A stretch of 41,979 nt of DNA from Armatimonadota bacterium (GTDB taxonomy: Bacteria; Armatimonadota; Zipacnadia; Zipacnadales; UBA11051). The DNA lies in NCBI GenBank assembly GCA_013178155.1, contig JABLXH010000046.1:1-41979 (forward strand), given 5' to 3'. This document shows positions 1 through 9,096 of the stretch, in pieces. A program made the translations under genes and the position numbers. Position 1 is the first letter of the stretch. Each line of letters starts with the position of its first letter. The notes under the pieces are model-generated. The model was not told the DNA's origin. It made no database searches and was given only the letters and a program-made list of their open reading frames with translations.

Positions 1-217
1 CCAGGGGCGCGCGGTCCTGCGTGCGGCGAGGTGAAGGGCGAGGCGGATGGTGTTAGCATAGGGCCTGCGATCGAGCTACGTGTCAAGTGGCTATTGACCG
101 ATGTCTCAGGAACCGTGACTTGAGCGCGGAGGAGGAGCTACGCCGGCTAGCCACGAAACTCTAGGAGCGTGGTTGTGTTCTTTGAATGGTGACTTCGCCG
201 TCTACGGGGGAAGCAAG

Positions 218-1453
218 ATGGACTGTGGAGACCCAAGCATTCATGTACGTGCAAAGGCGCTGTTGTCTTCTGGCGATTTCGGCCAGGTAGTTCAGCTTCT
301 CGCGCCCTGGGTCGAGAGTCACGGAGACGACGCGCTGGCGTGGGAACTTCTCGCCCGATCCTATTCTGAGCTCCGGGACTGGGAGCACGCACGGATCGCC
401 GCATTCGAGGTTGCGCGTCTGCGTCCCAACTCGGCTGCTGCTTGGTGCAACTACGGCATAACGCTACGCAAGCTCAACAGGCGTACCGAAGCGCGCCGTG
501 CGCTGCGGCGTGCGCTCCAGATAGACCCCGAGCATGAGAGAGCCAAGCGGGAGTTGTCGGGGCTTCAGGGCGGAGCGGCTGGAGCTGAAGCGGGTCTGAC
601 AGCACCGCCCGTGTACCCCGAGGTCAGACACCCGCCAAGCGCCGAGGAAGTGTCGCAATGCAGGCATTGCCGCCGGAAAGTCCCTTCGGTCGTGCTCGCG
701 GAAAATGATGGTCTGTGTGGCTCATGCCTGCGGGGCGAGCTGACCGCAGGCGCTGCTCCTGTCGTAGCTGTGTCGCGTGGCGTGCCCGTGCCAATCTTCA
801 TTGCGATATCGCTCATCGCCGTTGCCGTAATGGGTGCGAGCCTCATCCTTCGGGGTCGCGGGTCGGGCGATATGCCGCAATCAGGCCGGACCGCGCAGAC
901 CGCCTCGAAGACCGCGGACCCCGTCACCAAGAGCCATGGAAAGACACCGTCATACTCACTGGAGACCGCAACGCGTACCCTGGTGTCGGGGCTCCCGCCT
1001 GCGAGTTCGGGAAAGTCTAGCAGGCCAGCACTTCCGCTTACCCGGCAACAGGGTGCCAGCACTCTCCCGGACCTCCCAACGCCGCCATGTGCACCGCCAC
1101 TAACCTCCTCGGGACAGGATACGCCGGTACCAAGCAGTCTCCCCTTCACCGAACTCCCAGGCACTCAGGAGCACCCGCTCATCGTCATGACAAACGATTC
1201 CTGGGAGGCTATAGGCATGATCTTCAGCGGGCCCACCTACCGGGAAGTGATGATGCTACCTTTCCAGACCGTGACGCTCGAGCTGCCGTTCGGCGAGTAC
1301 CGGCTGGCGCAATGGGGAGAGACCATCCCGGTGCGCTATGGAATCGGCGTCTTCCGACGTTACAAGCGCTATGAGGCGACTTGGGTGATCGTCACGAAGC
1401 CTGCCTGGATGCCGACCGAACCGCTCACTATGGGGGACATCGAGCTCCCCTAG
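218..1453 (+). CDS. TPR / zinc-ribbon membrane protein of unknown function
   Basis: Role unknown. Reading from the ATG at 218 gives 411 residues. In order I see TPR-like helical repeats (about 11-112, typical A/L/W spacing and a final ALQIDPEHERAK stretch), a CxxC...CxxC zinc ribbon (about 148-170, CRHC and CGSC), and one hydrophobic segment (about 190-211). A Ser/Pro/Thr-rich low-complexity linker follows, then a C-terminal beta-rich domain of about 90 residues. The layout suggests a cytoplasmic TPR and zinc-ribbon half, one membrane pass and an exported C-terminal domain. I chose ATG 218 because a purine-rich GGGGGAA lies 6-12 bases upstream; an in-frame TTG at 173 would add 15 residues but lacks a good site. 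Bases 1-217 hold nothing I can assign. It could be a scaffold or envelope sensor, but that is a guess. Confidence 0.75.
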   Translation: MDCGDPSIHVRAKALLSSGDFGQVVQLLAPWVESHGDDALAWELLARSYSELRDWEHARIAAFEVARLRPNSAAAWCNYGITLRKLNRRTEARRALRRALQIDPEHERAKRELSGLQGGAAGAEAGLTAPPVYPEVRHPPSAEEVSQCRHCRRKVPSVVLAENDGLCGSCLRGELTAGAAPVVAVSRGVPVPIFIAISLIAVAVMGASLILRGRGSGDMPQSGRTAQTASKTADPVTKSHGKTPSYSLETATRTLVSGLPPASSGKSSRPALPLTRQQGASTLPDLPTPPCAPPLTSSGQDTPVPSSLPFTELPGTQEHPLIVMTNDSWEAIGMIFSGPTYREVMMLPFQTVTLELPFGEYRLAQWGETIPVRYGIGVFRRYKRYEATWVIVTKPAWMPTEPLTMGDIELP

Positions 1454-1548
1454 AGAGCGAGCCCGGGGAGGCAAGTGGTGTGCTCCCCCAAGGTCCCCCC
1501 TCCCCTTCCGACGAACCTCCCTCCCTCAACCCCTCGGGAGGTTTTGCC

Positions 1549-2967
1549 ATGCCTGTCAAGCCTGTGGTGGTGCCGAATGGGCCCTTTGAGGCCACCTGGG
1601 AGTCGCTGCTTTCCTACTCGCCGCCGGAGTGGTATGTGGATGGGAAGTTCGGCATCTTCATCCACTGGGGGCCGTACTGCGTGCCCGCCTTCGGCAACGA
1701 GTGGTATCCGCGTCAGATGTACCAGCAGGGCAGCGCGGAGTTCGAGCACCACCTCAAGACCTACGGGCCCCACGACCAGTTCGGCTACAAGGACTTCATC
1801 CCCATGTTCCGGGCGGAAAAGTTCGATGCCGGGAAGTGGGCCGACCTGTTCGCGAAGGCCGGGGCGCGGTTCGTGGTGCCGGTGGCCGAGCACCATGACG
1901 GCTTTGCGATGTATGACAGCGGGTTCTCGAAGTGGTGCGCGACGAAGATGGGACCGAAGCGGGACATCATCGGCGAACTGGCGGCGGCGATCCGCGAGCG
2001 TGGCATGGTCTTCGGCGTCTCGACCCACCGGGCCGAGCACTGGTGGTTTATGAACGGCGGTATGAAGTTCCCCTCGGATGTGCAGGACCCCCGGTACGCC
2101 GAGTTCTACGGCCCCGCCGCGCCGGATGGCTCCATGCCCGATGCCGCGTTCCTGGAGGACTGGCTGGCGCGCACCTGCGAGATTGTGGACAAGTACCGGC
2201 CACAGCTCGTGTGGTTTGACTGGTGGATCGAGAACGCGGTGTTCAAGCCCTACCTGAAGCGCTTCGCGGCGTACCTGTACAACCGCGGATGGGAGTGGGG
2301 CCTGGGCACGGCCATCAACTACAAGAACGACGCCTTCCCGCCCGGCACGGCGGTCTGGGACATCGAGCGCGGCGGCCTGAGCAAGCTGCACCCATTCTTT
2401 TGGCAGACCGACACGGCGGTGGCGAAGAACTCGTGGGGCTATGTGGAGCCCATGGACTACAAGACGCCCACGAGCATCATCGGCGACCTGGTGGACATCG
2501 TCAGCAAGAACGGGGCGCTGCTGCTCAACATCGGCCCCAAGGCTGACGGGACCATCCCGGCGGGCGACCGGGAGATCCTGCTGGCCATCGGGAAGTGGCT
2601 AAGGGTGAATGGCGAGGCCATCTATGGCACGCGGCCCTGGAAGGTCTTTGGCGAGGGCCCGACGCAATCGCTGGAGGGTCACTTCACTGATACGCAACGC
2701 GCGGACTACACGGCCCAGGACATCCGCTTCACCGCCCGGGGCAGGAACGTGTTGTATGCGACGCTGCTGGCCTGGCCGCGAGGTGAGGTGACCATCCGGT
2801 CGCTGGGCACAGGGCTGCGGCTGTACGAGGGGCAGGTGCGCGACGTGCGCCTTCTCGGGAGCCGGGAGAAGGTGCAGTGGAGCCACGAGAACGAGGGGCT
2901 GAGGGTGAAGCTGCCGGCGAAGGCGCCATGCGAGAGCGCATACTGCCTGCGGATTGAGAGGGCCTAG
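1549..2967 (+). CDS. Alpha-L-fucosidase, GH29 family (cytoplasmic)
   Basis: Retaining glycosidase predicted to release L-fucose from fucosylated oligosaccharides. The 472-residue product shows the GH29 pattern: FGIFIHWGPY near residue 30, WYPRQMY, AEHHDGFAMYDS, and VWFDWW with Asp224 as the likely nucleophile, followed by LLLNIGPKADG and a C-terminal beta-sandwich. There is no signal peptide, so it should act in the cytoplasm on imported oligosaccharide, which fits the sugar ABC importer 2.5 kb downstream. The ATG at 1549 is preceded by GGGAGG at 1536-1541; longer in-frame reading back to 1381 runs into the previous gene and is not needed. It converges on the glycyl radical enzyme with 6 bases between stops. 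Family assignment is firm; the exact linkage cannot be read from sequence. Confidence 0.93.
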   Translation: MPVKPVVVPNGPFEATWESLLSYSPPEWYVDGKFGIFIHWGPYCVPAFGNEWYPRQMYQQGSAEFEHHLKTYGPHDQFGYKDFIPMFRAEKFDAGKWADLFAKAGARFVVPVAEHHDGFAMYDSGFSKWCATKMGPKRDIIGELAAAIRERGMVFGVSTHRAEHWWFMNGGMKFPSDVQDPRYAEFYGPAAPDGSMPDAAFLEDWLARTCEIVDKYRPQLVWFDWWIENAVFKPYLKRFAAYLYNRGWEWGLGTAINYKNDAFPPGTAVWDIERGGLSKLHPFFWQTDTAVAKNSWGYVEPMDYKTPTSIIGDLVDIVSKNGALLLNIGPKADGTIPAGDREILLAIGKWLRVNGEAIYGTRPWKVFGEGPTQSLEGHFTDTQRADYTAQDIRFTARGRNVLYATLLAWPRGEVTIRSLGTGLRLYEGQVRDVRLLGSREKVQWSHENEGLRVKLPAKAPCESAYCLRIERA

Positions 2968-2973
2968 GTCCCT

Positions 2974-5301
2974 TCAGCGCTCGTGCTTGGTGCGGGCGAT
3001 GATGTGGTCCTGCAGGTCCTTGCCGAGCAGCACGAACTGCTGGCTGAAGCCCGAGACGCGTACGCACAGGCTGGCGTACCGCTCCGGGTCCTCCTGGGCG
3101 GCCAGCAGGTCCTCGACGGTGACGCAGTTGATCTGCATCTGCCCCACGCCCCGGGCTACGGCGGTCGCCAGCAGGTCCGTGAAGGCCTCATGCCCCGCCT
3201 CGCTAGCCAGCAGCGTAGGATGGGCCTCCAGAATGGCAGAACTGCTGGCGGCAACCAGGTGATGGGGGATTTTCGCCAGCGTGTTGAGCACCGCTGTGAA
3301 ACCCTCGCGGTCGCGGCCCTGAGTGGGTGAGAGGCTGTAGGCCAGCGGTTCGCCGGCGCGGCGGCCGTCGGGGGAGGCACCGGTCAGTTGCCCGTGGCTG
3401 ATCATCAGGGTGAAGGTGAAGAGGTGGACATGGAACCCGCCACCGGAGGGCGTCTGGTAGCGGCCCAGCAGTTCGCAGTACTGCCGGGCCAGGTCGGCAG
3501 CGTAGCGGTCGGGCAGTTCCTGGTCATTGCCATACTTGGGCACCCGCCGCAGCACGTATTGCCGCAGGTCCTCGGCGCCCTCCCAGTTCGCCCGTAGAGC
3601 CACCAGCAAGTCAGCGCCACTGACGACCCTCTCGGTGAAGACGGCCTGCTCGAGCGCGGCCAGACTGTCGGCCACGTTCGGAAGGCCCATGGCGGCGGAT
3701 GAATGGTAGTTGTACCGCGCCCCGCCTTCCAGGATGTCCATTCCCCGGCTGATGCAGTCCTCGGTCAGAAGTGAGAGATATGGGAGTCGCCACGAGCTGC
3801 GGTGAGCGAGCTCGGCAGCATTGGAGCCGTATACCGCCAGCTCGACGGCGTGGTCGAGCTGGCGCTCGTAGGCGCTTAGCACGTCGGCCATGGAGCTGAA
3901 CTCGGCGAGGGTTCCGGTCTGCGGCCCGATCTGCCGGTCGGTGAGCAGGCAGCGCCCGTCGTTGAGGGCCAACTCGAGAACCTTCTGCAGGTTGATCCAG
4001 TGGCTGACGGCATGGGGGTTGCAGCGGCCGGGGATGGTGATCTCGATGCAGCCGATGGCGGCGTAGTCGCGGGCGTCCTCGGCGGGGATGCCCTTGGCGA
4101 TGAGCGCCGGCACGAGCGTCTCGTCGTTGAAGAAGAAGGGGATGCCGCCGCCGCGCCCGACGAGGTCCACACACCGGCGGAGGAAGGGCCGGGGCGTCTG
4201 GCGGTGCAGGCGAGCGGAGAGGCAGCGGACGAAGCCGAGACCCTCGGTGACATCCAGCACCAGGTAGCTCAGGGGGTTAGTGGCATCGCTGCCATCGGGC
4301 CGCAAGCCGCCGACCATGGCCTGCTGCACATCGTAGGACTGGTAGAGCTTGCACCATAGCGCGGCCAGCAGTTCGGCCGCCTGGGCGAGGTCGCAGCGTC
4401 CCGCCTGCAGGTCGGTCTCCAGGTACGGCCAGCAGAACTGGTCCAGCCGCCCGATGCTGTTGGCGTTGACGCTGTCCTCCCAGACGGTGATCATGTGGGC
4501 AAAGAGCAGCGCCTGGAGTGCCTCGCGGAAGGTACGGGCCGGGCCGGCTGGCACTTGGTCGCAGACGGCAGCCAGCGCTTCCCACTCCGCCCGTTCGGCC
4601 GGGTCAGGGGCCTGGCGCGCCAACTCGCGGCAGTGACCCGCGTAGCGCCGCCCGAGCTCAATCCCGGCCTCACAGAGCGCCTGGTAGGCCACGAGGTTGG
4701 CCCGCCTGGCGGCAGCGTTGGGGTCTGTCAACGGCAGGTCCGCCAGGGCCTGCTGGACCTGGGCCAGAAGGCCGCGGAAGCCCACCCGCAGCACCCGCTC
4801 ATAGCCGCGGACGCTGTGGTTCAGGTCTGTGCCCCAGACCGAGATGAGCCCCGTGGCATGGGCCTCATGGTACCCTTCGGGCCAGACGGTGGCCGGCAGC
4901 GGGCCCTGGACAAAGGGCCAGGGCTCGCACCAGGCGATGAGCTGCTCCTTTTTGGCATCGCTCAAGAGCGCGTGCTCGCGCACCCGGGCCTCGAAATCCG
5001 GGGGCTTCGTGGCACTGAACCACGGCGTCCCGGCGTCCTCGATAATGCTCTGACCAGCCAGCAGGTCCAGCTCGGCAACGCGAGGAGGCATCTGGCTGAT
5101 GACATGGGCCAGGGCGCGGGCTGAGCGGAGAGCGAGAGGCAACCCGTTGCCTCTCATCCAGCCCTCGCAGTAGTAGTACAGCCGCAGCCACGAGTCCTCG
5201 CGCATCTCCGGTGGCTCGGCCAGGGCGCGGGCGCGGAGCGCCGCGACGCGAGGTGAGGGTACGTAGCCGGCAAGCTGCTGGGGAGTCTCAACCGTGGCCA
5301 T
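2974..5301 (-). CDS. Glycyl radical enzyme of the pyruvate formate-lyase superfamily, substrate unknown
   Basis: Predicted oxygen-sensitive radical enzyme of 775 residues, close to the usual 780-850. Near the C-terminus is the glycyl radical loop RVSGFSQQF with Gly751, followed by the family ending LGKDLQDHIIARTKHE. The thiyl loop reads AIGCIEIT, giving Cys418 and Glu420. One Cys followed two residues later by Glu is the pattern of the dehydratase/lyase group (glycerol, propanediol, choline, hydroxyproline enzymes). Pyruvate formate-lyase has two adjacent Cys instead. The Pro that normally follows the Glu (GCVEP) is Ile here. The start at 5301 (MATVETPQQL) has GCGGAG upstream; a longer in-frame start at 5391 would cross the promoter. 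No radical-SAM activating enzyme lies in the window. It is divergent from a sugar importer and convergent with a fucosidase, so a sugar-derived diol or polyol is a plausible substrate, but unproven. Confidence 0.9.
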   Translation of the reverse strand: MATVETPQQLAGYVPSPRVAALRARALAEPPEMREDSWLRLYYYCEGWMRGNGLPLALRSARALAHVISQMPPRVAELDLLAGQSIIEDAGTPWFSATKPPDFEARVREHALLSDAKKEQLIAWCEPWPFVQGPLPATVWPEGYHEAHATGLISVWGTDLNHSVRGYERVLRVGFRGLLAQVQQALADLPLTDPNAAARRANLVAYQALCEAGIELGRRYAGHCRELARQAPDPAERAEWEALAAVCDQVPAGPARTFREALQALLFAHMITVWEDSVNANSIGRLDQFCWPYLETDLQAGRCDLAQAAELLAALWCKLYQSYDVQQAMVGGLRPDGSDATNPLSYLVLDVTEGLGFVRCLSARLHRQTPRPFLRRCVDLVGRGGGIPFFFNDETLVPALIAKGIPAEDARDYAAIGCIEITIPGRCNPHAVSHWINLQKVLELALNDGRCLLTDRQIGPQTGTLAEFSSMADVLSAYERQLDHAVELAVYGSNAAELAHRSSWRLPYLSLLTEDCISRGMDILEGGARYNYHSSAAMGLPNVADSLAALEQAVFTERVVSGADLLVALRANWEGAEDLRQYVLRRVPKYGNDQELPDRYAADLARQYCELLGRYQTPSGGGFHVHLFTFTLMISHGQLTGASPDGRRAGEPLAYSLSPTQGRDREGFTAVLNTLAKIPHHLVAASSSAILEAHPTLLASEAGHEAFTDLLATAVARGVGQMQINCVTVEDLLAAQEDPERYASLCVRVSGFSQQFVLLGKDLQDHIIARTKHER

Positions 5302-5329
5302 AGCACACTCCGCACAAGATATCAGGGCG

Positions 5330-5358
5330 ATTGTACAACCGATCCGGCGGTGAGGCAA
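5330..5358 (-). promoter_or_regulatory. Putative sigma-70 promoter of the glycyl radical enzyme gene
   Basis: Read on the minus strand: TTGCCT (5358-5353), 17 bases, TACAAT (5335-5330). Transcription would begin around 5322, about 20 bases before the ATG at 5301. This argues against the longer in-frame start at 5391. An 8-base palindrome TTGTACAA (5331-5338) overlaps the -10 and could be part of an operator. Confidence 0.5.
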
Positions 5359-5448
5359 TTGGTCGGGGAGGGCGAGGAAGGGTTTCGGCACGCCGTCGCG
5401 AATCCTCCCGGCAGCCGCTCACCCGCACCCGCCTGGAGAGTGATCGCC

Positions 5449-6495
5449 ATGCGAACCGCTCTGTCTCTGGTCCTCATCGCCGCCGCCGTGTTCGCGCTGT
5501 CGTCGTGTGCCAAGCCGCCGGAGCCGACCCCAGACGCCAGCGCCAAGGCCGATCAGGCCGCTCAGCCGGCGCCGGCCGCGACCCAGGGGAAGCTCACCGT
5601 CGCCGTCATTCCCAAAGGCACTACCCACGAGTTCTGGAAGTCCATCCATGCCGGGGCCAACAAGGCGGAGGAGTTCGGCGTGGAGATCGTGTGGAAAGGG
5701 CCGCTCAAGGAAGACAACCGCGACGAGCAGATCAAGATTGTCGAGGACATGACAAGCAAGGGCGTCTCGGGCATCGTACTGGCACCGCTGGATGACACGG
5801 CCCTGCGTCTCCCGGTGCAGGAGGCCACTCGCAAGGGCATCCCTGTGGTCATCATCGACTCGGGCCTGCAGAGCGAGGACTATGTCAGCTTCGTGGCCAC
5901 TGACAACAAGAACGGCGGCAAGATCGCCGGTGAACACCTGGCGAAGCTCCTCGGCGGCAAGGGGAAGGTGATCATGCTGCGCTACCAGGAGGGTTCGGCC
6001 AGCACCATGGAGCGCGAGGCCGGCTTCCTGGAAGCCATGGCCGCGAACCCGGGCATCGAGGTGGTCAGCAGCAACCAGTACGGAGGAGCCACCACCGAGA
6101 CCGCCTACAAGGCCAGTGAGAACGTCCTGGCACCGTACAAGAAGGGCGGCAGGCTGATGGTGGATGGCATCTTCTGCCCCAACGAATCCACCACCTTCGG
6201 CATGCTGCGGGCCCTGCAGGACGCCAAGCTGGCCGGCAAGGTGAAGTTCGTGGGCTTCGACAGCTCCGAGAAGCTCGTGGCGGCGCTGCAGGCGGGGGAG
6301 ATCCATGGTCTGGTCCTGCAGGACCCCATGAATATGGGCTATCTGGGTGTAAAGACCATGGTCGAGCACCTGCAGGGCAAGACCGTCGAGAAGCGCATCT
6401 CCACGGGCGAGAACCTGGCCACTCCGGAGAACATGAACGAGCCGCGGATACAGGAGCTGCTGAAGCCGGACTTCGCCAGGTGGCTCAAGGAGTAG
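5449..6495 (+). CDS. Sugar ABC transporter substrate-binding lipoprotein (RbsB-like, Peripla_BP_4)
   Basis: Extracytoplasmic binding protein delivering a sugar to the ATPase and permease that follow. The 348-residue product starts with a hydrophobic signal and a lipobox ending FALSSC, so Cys20 should be lipidated. A Pro/Ala-rich tether comes next, then a type-1 periplasmic fold beginning LTVAVIPKGTTHEFWKS and containing GIVLAPLDD and GIPVVIIDSG, as in ribose/galactose binders. The ATG at 5449 has GGAG 10 bases upstream (5435-5438). It is first in a three-gene importer operon and divergent from the glycyl radical enzyme across 147 bases. The specificity is unknown; ribose-, xylose- and fucose-type ligands are all compatible with this fold. 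Confidence 0.93.
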   Translation: MRTALSLVLIAAAVFALSSCAKPPEPTPDASAKADQAAQPAPAATQGKLTVAVIPKGTTHEFWKSIHAGANKAEEFGVEIVWKGPLKEDNRDEQIKIVEDMTSKGVSGIVLAPLDDTALRLPVQEATRKGIPVVIIDSGLQSEDYVSFVATDNKNGGKIAGEHLAKLLGGKGKVIMLRYQEGSASTMEREAGFLEAMAANPGIEVVSSNQYGGATTETAYKASENVLAPYKKGGRLMVDGIFCPNESTTFGMLRALQDAKLAGKVKFVGFDSSEKLVAALQAGEIHGLVLQDPMNMGYLGVKTMVEHLQGKTVEKRISTGENLATPENMNEPRIQELLKPDFARWLKE

Positions 6496-6551
6496 AGGCA
6501 GTCGCGCAGGACAGGCTTCCCGCCTGCCAACCCGTCCACGAGAACCCGCGC

Positions 6552-8114
6552 ATGACCGCGACCCGCGTCCCCAGTGCCCCCGAGCGCTTGCAGATGCATG
6601 ACATCTGCAAGCGCTTTGGCTCCACCGTCGCCCTGCAGGAGGTGAGCTTCACGGCGCGCGGCGGCGAGGTGCACGCCCTGGTGGGTGAGAACGGCGCCGG
6701 TAAGAGCACGCTGATGAAAGTGCTTTCGGGAGCCCTCGCGCCCGACTCGGGGACGATGGTCCTGGACGGACTGCCGTACCACCCGCGCGACCCGCTGGAG
6801 GCCCGGCGGCGTGGCGTGGCGATGATCTACCAGGAGCTGTCTCTCGCGCCGCACCTGACAGTGGCCGAGAACATCCTGCTGGGGGTGGAGCCCGGCCGCT
6901 TCGGGCTGGTGGCCCGCCGCGAGATGAGTCGCCGCGCCCAGGAGGCCATGGCGCGTCTTCAGCATCCGGAGATCTCCCCCACAGCGCTGGTGGGCGACCT
7001 GTCTCCCGCGGCGCAGCAGCTAGTGGAGATCGGCCGGTCGCTGGCGGTGGGCTGCCGCGTGCTGGTCCTTGACGAGCCCACCAGCAGCCTGACCAGTCAG
7101 GACGTTGAGCGGCTGTTTGAGGTGATTGGGCACCTCCGCCAGGAGGGCCACGCCATCGTGTACATCTCCCACTTCCTGGAGGAGGTCAAGCGCATTGCTG
7201 ACCGCATCACCGTGCTGCGGGACGGGCGCGTCGTCGGCGGGGCGCCGGCGGCAGAGCTATCGGCAGGAGAGATCGTCAGCCTGATGGTGGGGCGCCGCCT
7301 CGATGAGCTCTACCCGCGGTCGCCGCGCGTGCCCGGAGAGGCGGTCCTGGAGATCCGCGGGCTGCAGGGCGTGCCGCTGCCCCTGGACGCCAGTGTTACC
7401 CTGCGTCGAGGCGAGGTGCTGGGCATCTTCGGCCTGGTGGGCGCTGGCCGTACCGAGCTGCTGCGGACGCTCTTCGGCCTGGCGGCGATCCGCTCCGGTG
7501 AGGTGCGGCTGGGCGTCCATGCCGGACCCGCCTCGCCGCTGCGGCGCTGGCGCCAGGGGGCGGGGTACCTGAGCGAGGACCGTGCCCGCGAGGGCCTGGC
7601 AGTGGGGCTAAGCCTCGCCGACAACCTGACTCTCAGCCACCTCGATGACCTGGGGCCGGCGGGTCTGGTGCTCCCCCGGCGCCAAGAGGCCGCGGCGAAT
7701 CGCTGGGTACGGCAGCTCGGCATCCGCGCCCGTGACGCGCGGCAGAAGGTGGCGTCGCTGTCAGGTGGTAACCAGCAGAAGGTAGCCCTGGCGCGGCTGC
7801 TGCACAGCGATGTGGACGTCCTGCTGCTGGACGAGCCGACCCGCGGCATTGATGTGGCCAGCAAGGCGCTTATCTACGAGCTCATTGACACCCTGGCTGC
7901 CGGCCGGCGCATCGGGGACGCAGCCGGGGCGTTGGAGCGACCGCGAGCCATACTGATGGTCAGCAGTTACCTGCCCGAGCTTCTGGGTGTCTGCGACCGT
8001 ATCGCGGTGATGTGCCGGGGCCGACTGGGCGCGGCACAGGCGGTGGAGGACGTCACGCCCGAGGCGCTGCTGCTGGCCGCCACGGGCCAGGAGGGGGTAT
8101 CTGATGGCGTCTGA
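6552..8114 (+). CDS. Sugar ABC transporter ATPase with two nucleotide-binding domains (RbsA/MglA family)
   Basis: Energises sugar import. The 520 residues contain two ABC domains, as in RbsA and MglA. The first has Walker A GENGAGKST, a degenerate signature LSPAAQQ and Walker B VLVLDEPTSSL. The second has a degenerate Walker A (GLVGAGRTEL), the SEDR motif, signature LSGGNQQK and VLLLDEPTRGID. One good and one degenerate Walker A is typical of this family. The ATG at 6552 has no strong ribosome-binding site and a second ATG exists at 6594, so the start is uncertain by 14 residues. The 3' end overlaps the permease gene by 11 bases, which suggests coupled translation. Confidence 0.94.
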   Translation: MTATRVPSAPERLQMHDICKRFGSTVALQEVSFTARGGEVHALVGENGAGKSTLMKVLSGALAPDSGTMVLDGLPYHPRDPLEARRRGVAMIYQELSLAPHLTVAENILLGVEPGRFGLVARREMSRRAQEAMARLQHPEISPTALVGDLSPAAQQLVEIGRSLAVGCRVLVLDEPTSSLTSQDVERLFEVIGHLRQEGHAIVYISHFLEEVKRIADRITVLRDGRVVGGAPAAELSAGEIVSLMVGRRLDELYPRSPRVPGEAVLEIRGLQGVPLPLDASVTLRRGEVLGIFGLVGAGRTELLRTLFGLAAIRSGEVRLGVHAGPASPLRRWRQGAGYLSEDRAREGLAVGLSLADNLTLSHLDDLGPAGLVLPRRQEAAANRWVRQLGIRARDARQKVASLSGGNQQKVALARLLHSDVDVLLLDEPTRGIDVASKALIYELIDTLAAGRRIGDAAGALERPRAILMVSSYLPELLGVCDRIAVMCRGRLGAAQAVEDVTPEALLLAATGQEGVSDGV

Positions 8115-9096
8115 ACCCCGGCTCGACAGCGCTCGGTCAGGCCTGCCCAGCGGCTGGGTCCAGGCCCTCGGCCCTGTCTTCGGGCTCGCGGGCACTTATC
8201 TGCTCTTCGCGCTCATCGCGCCCGCCAGCTTCCGCTCCCTGGACAACCTGGAGACCATCGCCCGGCAGACCGCCATCGTTGGCGCGGCGGCGCTCGGTAT
8301 GACCATGATCATGGTTGCCGGCGCCATTGACCTGTCGGTGGGCTCGGTGGTCGCCCTGGGGTCGGTGGTCATCGCCTGGCTGCTGCAGTTTGCCGGAGCG
8401 TCTCCGCTGGTGGCGGGCCTCGGCGGTATCCTGGCCGGAACGGTGGTGGGCCTGGTCAGTGGCCTGCTGGTCACCCGCCTGCGGGTCGTGTCCTTCATCG
8501 TGACCCTCGGGATGATGCTGGCGGTACGCGGGCTGGCCAAATCCATCGCCCACGAGCAGAAGATAGACGCGCCGCTGACCTGGCTCAATGACCTGCTCGC
8601 CACGCTCCCGGCCGAACGCCAGTGGATGCTCCTGCCGGCCGGCGTGTGGCTGGTCATTGCCCTGGCGCTGCTGGTGGCGGGCCTGCTGCGCTACACCCGG
8701 CTGGGGCGGCACATCTTTGCTGTCGGCTCCAACGAACAGACCGCGCGCCTGTGCGGGGTGCCGGTGTCCCGGGTGAAGGTGCTGACCTTCTTGCTGGGGG
8801 GATCGTTTTTCGGTCTCGGGGGGCTGCTGCAGTTCTCCCGCCTCACGGTTGGTGACCCCACGGCCGCGGTGGGTCTGGAGCTGGATGTGATCGCGGCGGT
8901 CGTCATCGGCGGCGGCAGTCTCTCGGGGGGCGAGGGCTCCGTATTCGGCTCGCTGGTCGGCGCGCTCATCATGAGCGTCATCCGCTCCGGTTGCACGCAG
9001 ATGGGCTTGCCCAATTGGGTGCAGGAAGTCGTCACCGGCGCGGTCATCGTCGCGGCCGTGGCTCTGGACCGCTGGCGGCACCGACGGGTGGGCTAA
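8104..9096 (+). CDS. Sugar ABC transporter permease (RbsC family)
   Basis: Integral membrane subunit of the importer, 330 residues, with about eight to ten hydrophobic segments. Family signatures include the MTMIMVAGAIDLSVGS loop and, near residue 220, the cytoplasmic stretch GSNEQTARLCGVPVSRVK, which matches RbsC-type permeases (ATPase contact). The ATG lies 11 bases inside the ATPase gene. Only one permease is present, so it should form a homodimer. Its stop overlaps the convergent URO-D gene by 4 bases, leaving no room for a classical terminator between them. Confidence 0.94.
   Translation: MASEPRLDSARSGLPSGWVQALGPVFGLAGTYLLFALIAPASFRSLDNLETIARQTAIVGAAALGMTMIMVAGAIDLSVGSVVALGSVVIAWLLQFAGASPLVAGLGGILAGTVVGLVSGLLVTRLRVVSFIVTLGMMLAVRGLAKSIAHEQKIDAPLTWLNDLLATLPAERQWMLLPAGVWLVIALALLVAGLLRYTRLGRHIFAVGSNEQTARLCGVPVSRVKVLTFLLGGSFFGLGGLLQFSRLTVGDPTAAVGLELDVIAAVVIGGGSLSGGEGSVFGSLVGALIMSVIRSGCTQMGLPNWVQEVVTGAVIVAAVALDRWRHRRVG

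Noticed and set aside
1-217. Left-edge segment checked for a gene end or promoter
   Set aside because: No convincing reading frame, and no -35/-10 pair with acceptable spacing that I could defend.
8137-9081. Minus-strand frame of 314 codons opposite the sugar permease
   Set aside because: Antisense of a well-recognised RbsC-type permease; composition is typical of GC-rich shadow frames.
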